Positions 5,643 to 6,468 of a stretch of 6,468 nt of DNA are shown here, one piece after another. The number at the start of each line of letters is the position of its first letter. Positions within the stretch are counted from its first letter, which is position 1. The translations under genes and the position numbers were made by a program. The notes under the pieces were generated by a model. That model saw only the letters and a program-made list of their open reading frames with translations. It ran no database searches and was not told where the DNA came from. The DNA is from Pseudomonadota bacterium (GTDB lineage: Bacteria; Pseudomonadota; Alphaproteobacteria; Thalassobaculales; Thalassobaculaceae): NCBI GenBank assembly GCA_027623845.1, contig JAQBUJ010000194.1:1-6468 (forward strand). Reading direction: 5' to 3'.

Positions 5643-5680
5643 TTCGCCCGGATACCGTTCCCCCTTCACGGCCGGGCGAA
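5643..5680. repeat. 9-bp perfect inverted repeat with an inner stem
   Basis: TTCGCCCGG (5643-5651) and CCGGGCGAA (5672-5680) are perfectly complementary. Inside, CCGT (5655-5658) and ACGG (5668-5671) extend the stem past a 3-base bulge, leaving a 9-base loop. On the plus strand TGAAAAAG follows rather than T residues, so it is not a standard terminator for either strand. It begins four bases after the preceding inverted repeat. Confidence 0.6.
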
Positions 5681-5746
5681 TGAAAAAGACGGATGCGGCG
5701 CCGCCCCCCCTCCCCCCATCGTGGCGTCGCATCTTTCTTTTCCCCC

Positions 5747-5778
5747 GGGGTTGACGATTCCTCGGGGCTTGACAATCC
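5747..5778 (+). promoter_or_regulatory. Direct repeat with two TTGAC boxes; possible ccmA promoter region
   Basis: GGGGTTGACGATTCC (5747-5761) is followed by GGGGCTTGACAATCC (5764-5778), an imperfect direct repeat. The second contains TTGACA (5769-5774), a perfect match to the sigma-70 -35 box. No good -10 box lies 16-18 bp downstream of either (the sequences there are AATCCG and GCGCCG). It could be an activator or repressor site pair, or a chance GC-rich duplication. Confidence 0.3.
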
Positions 5779-5907
5779 GGTCGACGGATCAGCGCCGATT
5801 TGCCGCCCGACTAAACGCCGCAAATCACCGCCCTAAATCACCGGCCCGCCAGCCAAATCCATGCCCTTGTGCTGGACGCAAAGCCTTCACCCGGCTAGTA
5901 GAGCCGC

Positions 5908-6468
5908 ATGATGCGTGGAACCGATCCCTTGTTCGGCGGCGACGGAATCGCTTGTGTCCGTGGTGCGCGCCTTGTTTTCCGCGGCCTGAACTTCGCGCTC
6001 GCCGCCGGTGACGCCTTGGTTCTCACCGGCCCAAACGGCAGCGGCAAGTCGAGCCTGCTGCGCCTGATGGCCGGGCTTTCCAGCCCCGCCGCCGGGAAAA
6101 TTTCCTGGGATCGCACCGATATTGCCAAGGACAGGCAGACCCACGCCACGCGTCTGCACTATGTCGGTCACGCCACCGGCGCCAAGGCTGCGCTGACCGC
6201 TGGCGAGGATCTCGCCTTTTGGTCGGCATTCCGGCTGCAAGACCATGGCCCGGCCCAACAGCGCGCGCTTGAACAGTTTGGTTTGGGATCGCGGACCAGC
6301 TTTCCGGTCCGGTTTCTTTCCTCCGGTCAAAAGCGCCGCCTGGCCCTGGCCCGGTTGGTCGCCGCCCCGGCGCCGCTCTGGCTTCTGGACGAGCCGACCG
6401 TCGGCCTGGACAGCGAAGGCCAGGCCGCTTTGGAAGCGGCGATCGCCGATCACCGGGCGGCTGGCGGG
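5908..6468 (+). CDS. ccmA: CcmA, cytochrome c maturation ABC-type ATPase (3' end outside window)
   Basis: The 187 residues in the window cover most of a roughly 205-215-residue ATPase. CcmA works with the membrane protein CcmB on the inner face of the cytoplasmic membrane; its ATP hydrolysis releases haem-loaded CcmE for c-type cytochrome assembly. The Walker A motif is GPNGSGKS (41-48), the signature is LSSGQKRR (137-144), Walker B is LWLLDEP (157-163), and the D-loop is GLD (166-168). RLHYVGHATGAKAALT (82-97) and DLAFW (101-105) match the CcmA-specific stretch (…GH..G.K..LTA.ENL.F…) rather than general ABC ATPases. The switch histidine and C-terminus lie beyond the edge. An in-frame TAG at 5899-5901 limits the start to the ATG at 5908 or 5911. 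The ribosome site is weak (TAGAG) and partly lies within a 5-bp hairpin, CGGCT-AGTAG-AGCCG (5892-5906). ccmB and ccmC are expected downstream. Confidence 0.93.
   Translation, partial: MMRGTDPLFGGDGIACVRGARLVFRGLNFALAAGDALVLTGPNGSGKSSLLRLMAGLSSPAAGKISWDRTDIAKDRQTHATRLHYVGHATGAKAALTAGEDLAFWSAFRLQDHGPAQQRALEQFGLGSRTSFPVRFLSSGQKRRLALARLVAAPAPLWLLDEPTVGLDSEGQAALEAAIADHRAAGG

Larger units (their letters stand above)
5465..5907. other. Divergent intergenic region between the CoA-transferase and ccmA
   Basis: No gene is seen in this 443-bp stretch. It should carry promoters for both the minus-strand CoA-transferase cluster and plus-strand ccmA. It contains the CoA-transferase ribosome site (5477-5472), two hairpins (5613-5638 and 5643-5680), a C-rich tract (5702-5717), a direct repeat with two TTGAC boxes (5747-5778), a 9-bp direct repeat AAATCACCG (5822-5830 and 5835-5843), and a 5-bp hairpin next to the ccmA start (5892-5906). 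Confidence 0.6.

Noticed and set aside
4112..5683. A 523-codon open frame on the plus strand opposite the CoA-transferase and part of the crotonase
   Set aside because: It is antisense to two genes with unmistakable family motifs. Long antisense frames are common in GC-rich DNA, and its translation has no recognisable domain.
5686..5760. Short plus-strand peptide starting near 5681 (MKKTDAAPPP...)
   Set aside because: It is about 25 codons with no ribosome site, runs through a C-rich tract, and has no feature beyond a proline run forced by base composition.
5887..6453. A 188-codon minus-strand open frame opposite ccmA
   Set aside because: The plus strand carries Walker A, signature and Walker B motifs in order, so the minus frame is a shadow.

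Overview
The window looks like chromosomal DNA from a GC-rich alphaproteobacterium, probably Rhodospirillales-like. This is inferred from codon use, a PAS_5-type PAS protein (a mainly alphaproteobacterial family), the start of a ccm cytochrome c maturation locus, and intergenic palindromes of a type common in that class. There is no sign of a phage, plasmid, insertion sequence, CRISPR array, tRNA or rRNA.

Layout, left to right. (1) Bases 1-110: an ambiguous coding-like fragment on the minus strand that runs off the left edge. (2) 149-694, minus: a small single-domain PAS protein. (3) 695-1403: about 700 bp without a gene, full of short repeats: three copies of a palindromic element, a hairpin block and a five-unit 10-bp tandem repeat. 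(4) 1404-3088, minus: a thiamine-diphosphate (ThDP) enzyme of the acetolactate-synthase-like family, broken by a frameshifting deletion of about 16 nt near codon 57. (5) 3089-3417: a repeat-filled spacer containing an 11-bp perfect hairpin and two more copies of the palindromic element in opposite orientations. (6) 3418-4230, minus: a crotonase-fold (enoyl-CoA hydratase/isomerase) protein lacking both classical catalytic glutamates. (7) 4271-5464, minus: an intact CaiB/BaiF family III CoA-transferase. (8) 5465-5907: a divergent intergenic region with hairpins and a TTGAC-containing direct repeat. (9) 5908 to the right edge, plus: ccmA, the ATPase of the CcmAB system, cut off by the window end.

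How the genes fit together. The CoA-transferase and the crotonase lie 40 bp apart on the same strand, each with a clear Shine-Dalgarno sequence, and almost certainly form an operon. The ThDP enzyme follows in the same direction after the 329-bp repeat spacer and may once have been its third gene. A CoA-transferase to activate an acid, a crotonase to transform the acyl-CoA and a ThDP lyase or decarboxylase to cleave or decarboxylate would make a plausible small-acid degradation route, but the substrate cannot be read from the sequence and the ThDP step now appears lost. ccmA is transcribed away from this cluster and belongs to an unrelated housekeeping locus. Nothing here is convincingly a new system. 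The points most worth a second look are the decayed ThDP gene, the glutamate-less crotonase and the repeat family clustered around the ThDP gene.
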